Source of the DNA: Setomelanomma holmii
Taxonomy: Eukaryota > Ascomycota > Dothideomycetes > Pleosporales > Phaeosphaeriaceae
NCBI GenBank assembly: GCA_010015745.1
Contig: ML978184.1
Span: 186,001 to 250,000, forward strand
Direction: 5' to 3'
Length of the DNA stretch: 64,000 nt
In this document: positions 10,213-21,103 of the stretch, in pieces
Layout of the letters: the number at the start of each line of letters is the position of its first letter
Numbering within the stretch: position 1 is the stretch's first letter
Made by a program: the position numbers and the translations under genes
Notes under the pieces: generated by a model
Told to the model about the DNA's origin: nothing
Seen by the model: only the letters and a program-made list of their open reading frames with translations
The model's database searches: none

Positions 10213-10552
10213 TTACCCATCGCAATGAGCATTTGGTCCAATGCAGCCCGCCTTTCGCCTACAATTATCTACCCATTTCACCCTATCACCTGGATACTCG
10301 CACTTGTACAACGTTCGATCGAGCAGGCCGACCCATCCTTTACATGATTGGGTTAGTCACAAAGATGATTAGAAGATCGGAAGTATACTGTGTAGAACGG
10401 AACGCACCTTTGCTCCTGAGGTACCAACCGCAGTAGTTGGAATTGGGCGAGCACACTTGCTTAGAGTCGACGCTGGCTTCGGCAGGAGCTGGGCTGGCGA
10501 GAGTGCTAGATGCCGTGGCCATGGCGATAAGGATTAACGTGGAGAAGTGCAT
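10213..10552 (-). CDS. Small six-cysteine secreted protein (effector-like candidate)
   Basis: Predicted exons are 10552-10408 and 10337-10213, with a 70-bp intron at 10338-10407 (GTGCGT..GTAAAG, branch GACTAAC), giving 89 residues. It starts with a signal peptide (MHFSTLILIAMATASSTLAS) and a short PAPAEAS spacer. The mature part has six cysteines (34, 41, 61, 74, 80, 87), enough for three disulfides, with motifs CSPNSNYCGWYL, GWVGLLDRTLYKC and GCIGPNAHCDG at the very end. Without the intron the frame loses four of the six cysteines, which supports the model. A TATA-like ATAAAAGG lies about 95 bp upstream of the start (10644-10651, minus strand). It is a paralogue of 5590-5921. Size, export signal and cysteine density fit a small secreted, effector-like protein; I do not assign a function. 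Confidence 0.82.
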
Positions 10553-11321
10553 CTCGATGGCGGCTTGGATCTTGCAATGTTTGAAATTTGTGATACTGGT
10601 CGGTAAGTGCTTGTTGTCCCTTGACTCGAGGAAAAATCAGGCGCCTTTTATCTTCGCCTTGACTTCAAAGTTCATCCAGCCTCGCACATTTCCGTCTACG
10701 TGTCTCGCATTTCTTCGTCCCACAAACTCGGCCCCGGGCGTGTGCGACTTCAGCTCGTCTAGCGCTCGACATATCCGTACGATACTTTCTTCGTGTGTGA
10801 TGGCGACTAAGCCTTGCTGGCATACGAGCGCTCCTTGTACTCCGCGAGGCTGACCATCTTCCATCACGGCACTATCTCGACGTGTCGCAAGCTACTCACC
10901 TACTAAGCTAGCAAAGCGAGCAATGCGATATTGAAACGAAAGAGAGTGCCGGTGGGGCTTGGGAGTTTGTACATGGTGGGAAAGTTGTGGTGAGTAAATT
11001 GTGAACGTTCTGCTGACTTCCAAACAAGTTTCTTAGCTAATGTGAGCGATTAGAGCAAGAAGACGACAATTTCATGTATGGAAAGTATATTACTTGCACG
11101 AATCTCGTGCGAGGTTGGCTTTTAGCTTCGAGCTTCACCTCCATAGCGAACGTTGATGCGCGCTTTGCACATGGTCGGGGTAGTTCGTAAGTGTCAACGA
11201 TGGGTTTCTGTATTGAGCTTTGTATGAATGTAGGCGTTGTGCTAGGATGGACTAGAATTGGAATTACGGTTGGTCTATTCAATGGACTCGATCTCTTTTT
11301 CTCAGTAATAACTTCCTGCGC
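10553..11321. other. Intergenic, no gene recognised
   Basis: About 770 bp, upstream of the six-cysteine gene and downstream of the Ser/Thr-rich secreted-protein gene. The longer open frames here have no signal peptide, domain or splice support. Confidence 0.5.
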
Positions 11322-12455
11322 TCAATGACTTTCCTTGGTCATTGAACTCCCACCATACAATCCAACCCCAAATATCTTCCCGTCAACACACTTCATTCCC
11401 TGCTTCAACACTCTAGGATCCACGCAATACTCGTCACAGAACCCATAATGCGTGCCGTTGATGCATACCACATCCTGGTTCCTAGGACACGTGATACATT
11501 TGGTTCCCGTGTCATTTGGATTCCCGTGGTCAATTTCGTCCTCGTCCTCATCGCGCATGATCTGTAGTGGCGGTTGAGAGGTACTTGAAAGAAGCTGTGG
11601 GTAAGCCGCGGCGAAAAAGCGAGGCCATAAAGGCTTATGATATGGGGAAGCGTTGGTAGATGTGCTAAGATTGCGACGACGGAGGTTGTCTGGTGCGCCC
11701 CATGCTACAGGATCGATCTGGATCGTCTTGCCGAGCGCAGATTTGGCTTCATGGTCTGGGTCCTGGTCGACCTTGCCGGCGTCTCCAGAAACCATGGAAT
11801 CAGGCACAGGTAGAGGACCCGTGGGCTCAAGAGGGAAGTTCCAGTAGTCGTTCGTGGAGGCCTTGGCGTCGCGCGTTGTTGACTGCACGGAATCTGCAAC
11901 TGCTCGCGTAGAGCCAAGCCCCGGCTTTGATCGCATGGGCGGGGGCGCATATGTGGTGCCCTGACCTCTTGTTGTAATCGTGGATGGCAAAACATTTGTG
12001 CTGTTGCTTTGGTCGGGTTCAGTGCTCGTTGTACTTTGCGAGCTTTTACTCGCTGTCATTGTAGTCGCGAATGATCCGGAGGCTATAGGCCAGGTGAAAC
12101 CACCAATGCTAGATTTGACACTTGTCTGGAAAGTAGGATTACCTTCAGGCGACTGGATCAAGCTGAAGGTTGAAACAACCAAATTTGTCGTATTAAGTAG
12201 AGGAGGGGCGTCAGGGAAGCTTTTGGATCTGTTGCTAGCCGATGTTTGGAGTGGTGGAGGAGCATCCGGATAGCTTGTAGTCTCATTGGTACTTGGACCT
12301 GGATACAACGTGACCTCGATGGTATGTTCTTCTGTAACAATGATGGTCTTCGTGATATTGGCTGCTACAAACACATCAGGCGGTGTCGAAGTTGTGGATG
12401 CGAAAGCGCTGGCAAGCACTGTCCAGAAGCTGAACATAATGCGGAGAGTGTACAT
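11322..12455 (-). CDS. Secreted Ser/Thr-rich protein with cysteine-rich C-terminus
   Basis: A single exon of 377 residues. Translation may start at 12455 or at the next ATG (12437); both lead into a signal peptide (MFSFWTVLASAFAST). Most of the protein is a Ser/Thr/Pro-rich region with repeated Tyr/Phe-Pro-Asp-Ala-Pro-Pro motifs (SYPDAPPPLQTSAS, SFPDAPPLLNTT) and many N- and O-glycosylation signals. The last 60 residues carry seven cysteines: KCITCPRNQDVVC, INGTHYGFCDEYC and MKCVDGKIFGVG. This CxxC..C..HYGFCDxxC tail recurs, to my recollection, at the C-terminus of secreted proteins in filamentous ascomycetes, but I know no function for it. It is the fourth secreted product in this 7-kb stretch. 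Wall-associated or extracellular localisation is inferred. Confidence 0.75.
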   Translation of the reverse strand: MYTLRIMFSFWTVLASAFASTTSTPPDVFVAANITKTIIVTEEHTIEVTLYPGPSTNETTSYPDAPPPLQTSASNRSKSFPDAPPLLNTTNLVVSTFSLIQSPEGNPTFQTSVKSSIGGFTWPIASGSFATTMTASKSSQSTTSTEPDQSNSTNVLPSTITTRGQGTTYAPPPMRSKPGLGSTRAVADSVQSTTRDAKASTNDYWNFPLEPTGPLPVPDSMVSGDAGKVDQDPDHEAKSALGKTIQIDPVAWGAPDNLRRRNLSTSTNASPYHKPLWPRFFAAAYPQLLSSTSQPPLQIMRDEDEDEIDHGNPNDTGTKCITCPRNQDVVCINGTHYGFCDEYCVDPRVLKQGMKCVDGKIFGVGLYGGSSMTKESH

Positions 12456-12811
12456 TCTCGACGTATGATCAGTAATTTGTGATTTGGAGAAGTTCAGGTA
12501 GTGGGGGGCAGGGAGTTTTTGAGTCCGACAGCATCGATTTGACCGAGACGATGTCCATGTGATTGTGTTGAACGTGTCATGTTATGAAGGACGTCACGTC
12601 GAGTATTGAAGGCCGATCGCAACGCACAATTGAAGTTGATGGCAGTTGGCATTTCGTGGCATGCGTAGCTGCACGAGTCGACCAAATCTTTCTGTACTTG
12701 GTAGTGTTGATAACTGGCATTACGCTTCACGCTTTTGAGTCCGCGATGTGGTGTCTCCACTTGTCGTATGTGTTGTTGTGTTTCGTTTGTCTGTTCCGAG
12801 TCTTGCTGACT
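12456..12811. other. Intergenic, no gene recognised
   Basis: About 356 bp between two minus-strand genes: promoter side of the Ser/Thr-rich gene and 3' side of SUA5. Nothing else is visible. Confidence 0.5.
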
Positions 12812-14353
12812 TCATCCTCGAACTTCGGCGGCCTTTCGCAACCGGTTCATGACTGCCGCCGCAATGTTATCATCGATCTTGTCATCAATGCCTTCCACAT
12901 AGATCACTTCCACACCTTTCTTGTCAAGCTCTCGGAGCGCGGAGAACAGACCCCTCGCAACGCCCTCGGTGTTTGCGCCAAGGTCGATGTCCCAGATGTT
13001 CACGTTGCTCGACTTCAAGTGGTATCGCTTCGCGTGTGGCACTTGATGTTGAATCACAGAGCGAAGAAGATTCGACACTCGTGTTGATGAACCGTCGGCA
13101 AGATTCGTGGTCATTAGTAAATGTGGTAGATCTGTGGCATGTCCGTTCGTTGTTGTCTCTTCTGTACGTCCAACGTCCAATCCAAGCACGGGCTCCCAGT
13201 TCCTTGTCCGAATGATACCAACGTTCTTCTTCGTGCTTAACTCGTCCAGAAATGGCCTCCCCGGTCCAGCTTCGAACAGAAAAACTTCTGCCCTCGGACT
13301 ATAATGCCTATACTTCATGCCTGGTGCCCTAGGCTTGCTTGGTCCTCCCTCCTGCTTATCTTTGTAACCAACGACAACGTTCTCCCAGCCTGGACACTGC
13401 CTCAATTGCTCTACAGTGATACCACCTGGCCGAAGTATGCTTGGTGGATGCGACAACCCGTCTACCACTGTGCTCTCGACGCCGACCTCGCATGGCCCGC
13501 CGTCTATTATGGTGTGTATCTTCCCTTGTAGATCGTCGAAGACATGTTCTGCTGCGGTGGGCGAAGGACGGGTTGATGCATTTGCGGAGGGAGCAGCAAG
13601 CGGGCGGCCACACAGGCGCAAGAGCGATAGCGCGAGAATCGACCGTGGCATACGAGCGCCAAACGTGGATAGGCCCGCCGTCACTTCGGGTGCTAAGACT
13701 GAAGTCGTTGGTGCTGGTAGAATGATTGTGAGTGGTCCTGGCCAGAAGCGCTCGATCAGCGGCTTGTAGATCGCCGGTATAGGGTCTGCCTCTGTAGATA
13801 CATTGATGTCCTCTAGTGTTCCAGATAACAAGCTACGAAGTTGTGCTAATGAGTGCACATGCACGATGAGTGGGTTGTCCGCAGGTCGTCCCTTTGCAGC
13901 GAAGATGGCCTTCACTGCAGAGCTCTTCGTCGCATCCGCACCTAGCCCATATACAGTCTCTGTAGGGAACGCAACAGGTGTATCTGTGTTCACTAGCTCT
14001 TCTGCCGCGCTCTTTAGGCTATCGTAGTCCCTGCCATCCACATAATCGATCTCCCACTCACCGATCAGGTCCCCCTTCGACTGGTGGACTTGTATCTTGC
14101 CCAGCTTCTGCGGGTGCACAGGAAGGACACGAGTGTCCATGGTTGTGAGGCGATGAGACGACTGATTTGGTTGCTCGTGGATATTCAAGTGCTTGGACAA
14201 GCTGTCTTGTGTGAGGAACGGTACGTTTGAGTTTAGTGGGGAAGAATTAAAGCTGGCGGATCGTGGTGCAGTAGTTTGCACCTGGGATAGGGAGCGACAC
14301 GAATGGGACAAGTTCTTTGCGAGTTTGACATTTGGTATGCGGGGATTAAACAT
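12812..14353 (-). CDS. SUA5: Threonylcarbamoyl-AMP synthase Sua5 (YrdC domain)
   Basis: A single exon of 513 residues. Sua5 makes threonylcarbamoyl-AMP from threonine, bicarbonate and ATP for the t6A37 modification of ANN-decoding tRNAs. The YrdC domain is clear: VAFPTETVYGLGADATKSSA, IFAAKGRPADNPLIVHVHS, RFWPGPLTIILP, RMPRSILALSL, APSANASTRPSPTAAEHV and DGGPCEVGVESTVVDG. The C-terminal Sua5 domain follows, with RAPGMKYRHYSPRAEV linker residues. There are two candidate starts. The first ATG (14353) adds about 70 Ser/Asn/Arg-rich residues with few acidic ones (a possible mitochondrial targeting sequence); the second (14140) starts at MDTRVLPVHPQKLGKIQVHQ, the usual cytosolic start. Use of both would serve both tRNA pools. 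Length and motifs indicate an intact gene. Confidence 0.95.
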   Translation of the reverse strand: MFNPRIPNVKLAKNLSHSCRSLSQVQTTAPRSASFNSSPLNSNVPFLTQDSLSKHLNIHEQPNQSSHRLTTMDTRVLPVHPQKLGKIQVHQSKGDLIGEWEIDYVDGRDYDSLKSAAEELVNTDTPVAFPTETVYGLGADATKSSAVKAIFAAKGRPADNPLIVHVHSLAQLRSLLSGTLEDINVSTEADPIPAIYKPLIERFWPGPLTIILPAPTTSVLAPEVTAGLSTFGARMPRSILALSLLRLCGRPLAAPSANASTRPSPTAAEHVFDDLQGKIHTIIDGGPCEVGVESTVVDGLSHPPSILRPGGITVEQLRQCPGWENVVVGYKDKQEGGPSKPRAPGMKYRHYSPRAEVFLFEAGPGRPFLDELSTKKNVGIIRTRNWEPVLGLDVGRTEETTTNGHATDLPHLLMTTNLADGSSTRVSNLLRSVIQHQVPHAKRYHLKSSNVNIWDIDLGANTEGVARGLFSALRELDKKGVEVIYVEGIDDKIDDNIAAAVMNRLRKAAEVRG

Positions 14354-14765
14354 GAGAGAGATGACTGGGTGGTGCGCATAAAATTATTCTCCGATCGGAA
14401 CCTATGCCGCGTGGAATTCCGATCCTTGCTAGCGACGTCATCTTCGAGATCTCAACCTTGGGACATTCGACTTTGGCGCGAGTCGCATTTGGTAATATCT
14501 GGGACACTTGACTAGCTTTGAACACGGCACGATATGATGCAGGTGAGCTTAGAGCGGCAAACAAAATGCTATCTTCATTCAGGAATACTATGCCTACTAC
14601 CAAAGGTACACAGTGTTACAGTAACGCCTCAGAACACCTTTCAGACATCCGTGTAGCAGTCATGTACATCTAAGAAAAGGGTATTCAGCCAACGCCGCCA
14701 AATGGAGCTGTTTCCAGGCCATATCACCAACCTTGAAACCCAAACAAAACAGTGATGGATAACTT
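14354..14765. other. Intergenic between SUA5 and RAD21
   Basis: About 410 bp holding the SUA5 promoter and the RAD21 3' end, both on the minus strand. No gene or repeat recognised. Confidence 0.5.
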
Positions 14766-16687
14766 TTAAGCAGACACAGATACCTCTGGGGGCCCTTGGA
14801 AGATAGCCTCAGCTGGAGCAGCGGCTTCTGCTTGCGCAGCGGTCTGAGTCTGTGAAGCTAGCTCGCCACTGGCAGCAGTCTCAGCCCACTGACCCCAGAG
14901 ACCTCGCTTGGCGCGGATGCGGAGCGGGCCACCGAGCTCGTTACCAGTTTGCTCCACCTTGATGGCATCCTTTGTCGCAAGGACGAGGACTTCGAAGAAC
15001 ATCTTGGTTGCGTCCGCCCGAGAGGTCCTAGCCTCAGGAAGCATATCTTGGAAGACCAGGCTGTTCTTCTGTCGCACAGATTCGCTCTCTTCTGCTTCTG
15101 GTCCAAATTGCTCTCGCAGAAGATGAACAGCGTGTTTGGTTCCGAGCGAGACTGGTCCACTCTCAGCTGGGTGGATAAGCGGAGCAGTGGTATCGTCAAA
15201 ATTATCTGGGATCGGTGAATTGATATCCTCCTCTTCCTGGAATGGCTGCATAGGGTCGTCTGGAAGCTGAACAATATCGTCGAACCCTAGCAAGGTATCG
15301 CCACCAATGCCACCCATGTCTCCCAAGGTTGGGTCGTCGTGCTCGAATTCCAACTGGGGAGTCTTCTCTGCACCTGCGGCTGCCTCATCGTCTTCCGTGC
15401 CTAGGTCAGCAACGCCACTATCCCGCTTGCGTTTCTGGCTCGGACGTGACACGACTTCCAACGACAAGATGCCTCGTAGCTCTGGCGCCCAACCTTGGGC
15501 TCGGCCATCTCCAAGGATGCTGGAGACAAATCCGCCAGTACGCTGCATGTTCATGAGAGCCATGAGCAGAGGGTCGCGGGGAAGGAATGAAGAAGGCTTA
15601 AGAATCTTGTCTCGGTTCTGTTGCTGTTCTCGAAGTGTGGCAGTTGATAGCATGGTCTCAGCATCTTGACCAATGACCCGTCGGCGCTTTGCCCTAGCTT
15701 GGTGAACTGACTCCTCTTCCTGTTCGGGTTCGAAAGTGGTCGTGTTCTGCTCTGCCACTTCCTGTGCAAGTCTCGTGGCCTCTTGCTCATCCATTTCGCT
15801 CAACGGAGACTCCTCACCGGCTGGTCGCTCGGGCAGGTCGCCAGCCAACGACGGTGCGGCGGGTTCGTCCATCTCAGTGCCACCCATGGTAATATCAATA
15901 TCATCCCCAAGGGTCAGCTCGGGTGCGGGCGGCAATTCTGTGAGGTCTTCACCAAGGTCCAGGCCGAGGTCTTCTTCTACGATATCCTTCAATTCGGTGC
16001 CAAATTCCTCGGACGCACGTCGCTCCAGGGGCGCATTACGGCCGCGCTCGATGCTTGTGCCTTCGTCGAAAGCAGCTGTGGGCTCTAGATCGTCGCCAAG
16101 ATCTAAGTTCAGGTCGTCTTCTTCTACGTCCATGAGATCTACGCGTTGTTGTTCGATGCTACCAGACAAGAATTGGCTGCTATCCCAGTCCGGCACAGTT
16201 GTGTTTCCGAAATCGAGGTTCGATCCCATCGTTTGCGATAGGAGAAGCGCTGGGTCAGGCATGGGCGCCAGCAGATCGAGATCGGTAATCATATCCGGCA
16301 GTGTCAAGCTTGTGGGATTCGCGACGTGAGTCTGGGCGGGCAGATCAATGTTCCCTGGGCGGAAAGCCTGTACGCGTTAGTCAACGTCCTCTATTGAGGA
16401 TGTTCATGTCTTACCATCTTGATCTTCCACAAAGCATCGTTGCAGTCGTCATGTAGATAATGAGCCTTCCTGTGGTAGATGCGCACTACACCAAGAAGCA
16501 ATTGACCGTTCAGACGCAGTGCAAGCGGGCCGCCAGCAGCCCCTTCTGGCCGAATAATGACCTCGATGTCCTCATCAATCTTGTCTTGAAGAACTTGGGC
16601 TTTTGTAAGCTTCTTGTGTTGATTTGCAGCCAACCAGACGCGAGCAAGCTGGCCAGACTTGTAGAGTAGGTCCTCTGGAAGAAACAT
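14766..16687 (-). CDS. RAD21: Mitotic cohesin kleisin Rad21/Scc1
   Basis: Predicted exons are 16687-16415 and 16367-14766, with a 47-bp intron at 16368-16414 (GTAAGA..GTACAG, branch GACTAAC), giving 624 residues. The kleisin closes the Smc1-Smc3 ring and is cut by separase at anaphase. The N-terminal Rad21/Rec8 domain is present (SGQLARVWLAANQHKKLTKA, LRLNGQLLLGVVRIYHRKAH, and MAFRPGNIDLP across the splice). The C-terminal winged helix is also present (MFFEVLVLATKDAIKVEQ, IRAKRGLWGQW). The middle is acidic and low-complexity, as usual. Two matches to the separase consensus [D/S]xExxR lie at residues 161-166 (SIEQQR) and 196-201 (SIERGR); the second resembles yeast Scc1/Rad21 sites closely. 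The intact N-terminal SGxLAxVWLAA signature favours mitotic Rad21 over meiotic Rec8. Confidence 0.94.
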
Positions 16688-17786
16688 GATGGTGGCTGAG
16701 TGAGGATGCTTCGAGTGTGGTGACGATGTGACGAAACGCGTCGGCGTTGTTGTTTATACCGGCGCGTCGGCGGCGAAGAGGATGCGCAGGCAACAATCAC
16801 GCGCCGGTGGGTCCAAAAATGATCCTAGAGCGTGCGCGCGGTCGTAGCAATGTCAGTGAATGTCAGCAAGATGTTGCGACGATGCTGTTGGGGATGCGCG
16901 CCTGTGGGTAGTGGTCCGAGAGCAAACAGGGTTGATGAGGCTGGTTGAGGCTGGGAAAGCGCGACCCAGCCAGCTTAGTCATCGGTCTGAAGTCTGCACT
17001 GCGAACATCTAACTTTACCACTACTCTTACCATGAATAATATGCTAGACTGCTGGACTACACTATCAAAGCTCTGTACGAGGAACAAAGTTACTTTGACG
17101 ACTTTCAGGTTCTCATCATGTAATAAGTACAGCGCGAACGAGTCGAAGAGCAAAGGCACAATCAGCTATCCAGCTAATTTGCCAGTTCGCGCAGTCCTCG
17201 AGAATCCTATCCAGCTACAGTCACTTCAAATTGCGTACAGTGATAGCCAGAAGCGAGACCCTTGTGCAGCCAAGTGAATGACATCACAAGCACAAGCGCA
17301 CCATCACTTGACATGCAGGCGGTCCGGGTTCGGTACGCCAAGCATGAATTCCGTGAGACAGCCACCCCAATGAAGCATTGGAGGTCCGAGATTGTCCTTG
17401 CGCCGCAGTCTGCGAACATCAGTATTCAATATTTGGTACTTTCAATTCTTGCCAATGCAAGTCCCACGTGCGCCGAGAGCGTCCACGAGTGTCAGTGGTG
17501 TTGAAACTCTAGGTGGACTCCGGATCGCCGCCAGCTGGCCCCTGCCTGCAGAGCGCCAGTGCTTTGGCGTTTTACTCTATTGATCTACTGTGGACATTTG
17601 GGTGACAGACAGCACCTCTTCATTTTTCAATTACACAATTCGCTCCATAGAACTCGCGTCGTTATTCGAGGCCCCAATTAAAGATTCAGCATCAATGCGA
17701 TAGTCGACGTCCCCCATTTCTCCTTACCGTCGACCTAACAGGCCACGTCGAGCGCGGCGCAATACTGGCCCTTTGGCCATGCCAAC
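16688..17786. promoter_or_regulatory. Divergent intergenic region between RAD21 and PMR1
   Basis: About 1.1 kb between divergent genes, so it carries both promoters. No coding frame in it has recognisable motifs. The sequence ACGCGTC at 16735-16741 on the RAD21 side contains the MCB-type core ACGCGT, which regulates G1/S genes in yeasts; that reading is suggestive only. Confidence 0.35.
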
Positions 17787-20700
17787 ATGTCGAGAGCTGC
17801 GACTCCTTCACTGCCTACCTATCATGCCGCACCCTCACACACGAAGTCTTCGCACGCCGCCTCGCCGTCCCTGCAGCCTCCACCGCCTGCCCAGCAGAGA
17901 AGCTCAACCCCTTCGGTGTGTACTTCACCTGTCTTCTTTGCTTTCAAAAGAAGAGTACTCTGTGCACTGGCATTGCCCTAACGAAACTGCCTCTAGTCAA
18001 TAACATCTGCATATTCCTTGCTTTCGTCGCAAGAAACGGCGCAGAAACTCCAGACTTCGGTGACCCATGGCCTCTCCGCTTCCGACGCCTCGGCGCGCAT
18101 ACATATCCACGGCACGAATGAGCTGCCACACGAGGATCCTGAGCCATTATGGCTACGATTCGTGAAGCAGTTCAAGGAAACGCTCATTCTTCTCCTGCTT
18201 GGATCCGCGGCAGTGTCGGTCGTCATTGGCAACCTGGATGATGCAGTCAGCATAACCGTAGCTGTGACCATTGTGGTGACAGTAGGATTTGTACAGGAGT
18301 ACCGGTCAGAAAAGTCTTTGGAGGCGCTGAGCCAGCTGGTCCCACATTGGGCACACATCATTCGTGCGGGAACCGAACAATTGCCCACCAGACGCGTGCC
18401 GAACGGATCTGCGACGGAAGGCATAGAATTGGATAACCTGAAAGACACTCCTGCATCTTTAGAGGCAGCAGAGCGAAAGTCTGCCACCATCTCTGCGACG
18501 TTGCTCGTTCCGGGCGACCTCGTGCTCTTTCACACTGGCGATCGCGTACCTGCAGACCTCCGAATCACACACGCAGCAGACCTCACGATAGACGAGTCGA
18601 ATCTCACGGGCGAGAATGAGCCGGTTCCTAAATTCTCAGACACTATCAGCCCTCCACCAGGCATACAACATTTGAGCTCGCCTTTTTATGCGTCTGAAGC
18701 TGCAGGCACCGTTGGGGCAGATATCCGGCTCAATGATCAAAAGAACATCGCCTTCATGGGTACTTTGGTACGCTCTGGGTACGGGCAGGGAATTGTGATT
18801 GGCACAGGTGGCAAGACAGAATTTGGTGCCATCTCAGCGTCACTGCAGGAAATTGAGAGTCCTCGCACACCATTGCAATTGTCCATGGATCGGCTTGGCA
18901 AGGATCTGAGCTACATGTCGTTCGGTGTTATTGCTTTTATTGGTCTCGTTGGGCTATGGAGAGGCTGGGCACTACTGGAAGTCTTTCAGATCGGCGTGTC
19001 GCTAGCAGTTGCAGCCATTCCCGAAGGACTGCCCATCATCGTCACTGTCACCCTTGCTCTAGGTGTGCTTCGTATGTCCAAGAGGGATGCGATCGTTCGG
19101 CGGTTGCCAAGCGTGGAAACACTGGCTACGGTCAACGTGGTCTGTACCGACAAGACAGGTAAGACAATCCTTCTTGTTGCCGTTAGCATAGACCTAACAC
19201 TTTCACAGGCACGTTGACAACGAATCATATGACTGTGACTAAAATCTGGCATTTTGGCGAGGCTGCACCAACAGACGTCACCAAGAAAAAGGATACTTCG
19301 GACCTGGATTCACCCACCCGCAACATATTGCGTATCGGCAACATCGTGAATAATGCCAGATCACTGAGTGATCGGGCTGCTTCAGCATCGACTGCTGCAG
19401 TTCTGTCGTCGACTTCCGGAGATGACAACTCGTTGGTCAAAAGTCGTTGGGTTGGCCAGCCTACAGATGTTGCTCTCCTTGACCTTCTAGATGCGTTTGG
19501 CGAAGATGATGTACGCGAGAGACTCGGCGAACGAAAGTTTGAGACACCATTTAGCTCAGAACGGAAATGGATGGGAGTCGTCATCAATGGCAGTCTGGGC
19601 ACAGGACTCGCCTCGGGTGGCGACGTTGCTTATATCAAAGGTGCTTTGGAGAGAGTTCTGGATCGTTGCGATACGTATGTCACCGCTGATGGGCGGGAAA
19701 TTGTTCTAGACCAAGCGCGAAAGCAAGAGGCTCTAAAAGCGGCGGAGTCAATGGCGCAAGAAGGGCTACGTGTTCTCGGATTTGCAAGTGGCGCGTCCAA
19801 GGGACGAAGTAAGAGCACAAGTGGTACTTCGACACCAGCTCTTCCTGCCAAGGCTGGACTTGGAGAAGATGAACAGTATCGCGGTTTGGTGTTTGCTGGG
19901 CTGGTTGGCATGAACGACCCTCCACGCAAGGGAGTCGAGAAGGCCATCCGACGTCTAATGGCTGGAAAAGTGAAAGTGATTATGATCACGGGCGATGCAG
20001 AGACCACTGCGGTAGCCATCGGCAAAAGGTTAGGCATGCCAATCATCGCCAATTCAGCTATCGGACGGTCTGTCATCTGCGGCGACGAGCTTGACCAGAT
20101 GAGCGAGGAGGAACTCGCGCAGGCCATTGCAACGACTTCGATCTTTGCACGCACCAGTCCCGAGCACAAGATGAAGATCATTCGTGCACTTCAGTCACGA
20201 GGAGACGTGGTTGCCATGACTGGCGACGGGGTTAACGATGCGCCAGCCTTGAAGAAGGCGGACATTGGCATCTCTATGGGTCGACTCGGTACAGACGTTG
20301 CCAAAGAGGCGGCAGACATGATCTTAACGGACGACAACTTTGCGACAATACTGAATGCGATCGAGGAGGGCAAGGGCATCTTCTACAACATCCAAAACTT
20401 TCTGACCTTCCAACTGAGCACGAGCGCCGCTGCTTTGAGCTTGGTCTTGGTCAGCACTTTCTTAGGCTTCCAGAATCCGCTCAATGCCATGCAGATTCTG
20501 TGGATCAGTAGGTCATGCTTGCCTTCTAGTGCTGTTGCGTTACTAATTCTGCCTCTAGATATTCTTATGGACGGTCCACCCGCCCAGTCACTTGGCGTCG
20601 AGCCAGTAGACCCAGCTGTCATGGCCCTCCCACCTCGTCACCGCCACGCTCGCGTCCTTACCCGCCCCTTAATCCAACGTGTACTGCAATCCGCCACCAT

Positions 20701-21103
20701 CATCATGATTGGCACCTTGACCACCTACTACCGCGAGATGTCTATCGACGGCGAGGTCACTGCACGTGATACCACCATGACCTTTACCTGCTTTGTCCTT
20801 TTCGACATGTTCAACGCACTCACCTGCCGCTCGAACACCAAATCTGTCCTCGCTGGCGAGATTGGCGTCTTCGATAACAAAATGTTCAATTACGCTGTTG
20901 CCGGATCACTCATCGGGCAAATGATGGTTGTCTACTTCCCACCATTACAGAGCATCTTCCAAACAGAAGCGCTGGGTCTGCTGGATTTGTGCCATCTCTT
21001 AGCCGTGGCTAGTTGTGTATTCTGGGCAGATGAAGGGAGAAAGTACTATGTTAGATGGAAAGCGAGAAGAGGGTTTGGAGCCGGGTATAGCACGGTTGTA
21101 TGA
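17787..21103 (+). CDS. PMR1: Golgi-type Ca2+/Mn2+ P-type ATPase (Pmr1/SPCA)
   Basis: Predicted exons are 17787-17915, 17997-19158, 19209-20507 and 20559-21103, giving 1044 residues. Pmr1 pumps Ca2+ and Mn2+ into the Golgi for glycosylation and ion homeostasis. Exon 1 is a Ser/Pro-rich cytosolic leader; exon 2 joins to it in phase 0 through an 81-bp intron. Visible motifs are NELPHEDPEPLWLRFVKQF (cation-ATPase N-terminal domain), LTGENEPVPK (actuator loop; Asn replaces the usual Ser), VAAIPEGLPI (M4 ion site), CDKTG-TLTT in the form CTDKTGTLTT across the 50-bp second intron, MITGD, TGDGVNDAPALKKADIGISM, and [20 protein letters not shown] (M6, Asn and Asp of the ion site). The third intron (20508-20558, 51 bp) is a multiple of three without a stop, so a naive reading inserts 17 residues into M6. 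Lysosomal, plasma-membrane and H+ pump subfamilies are less likely, given PEGL and MDGPPAQ. Confidence 0.94.
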
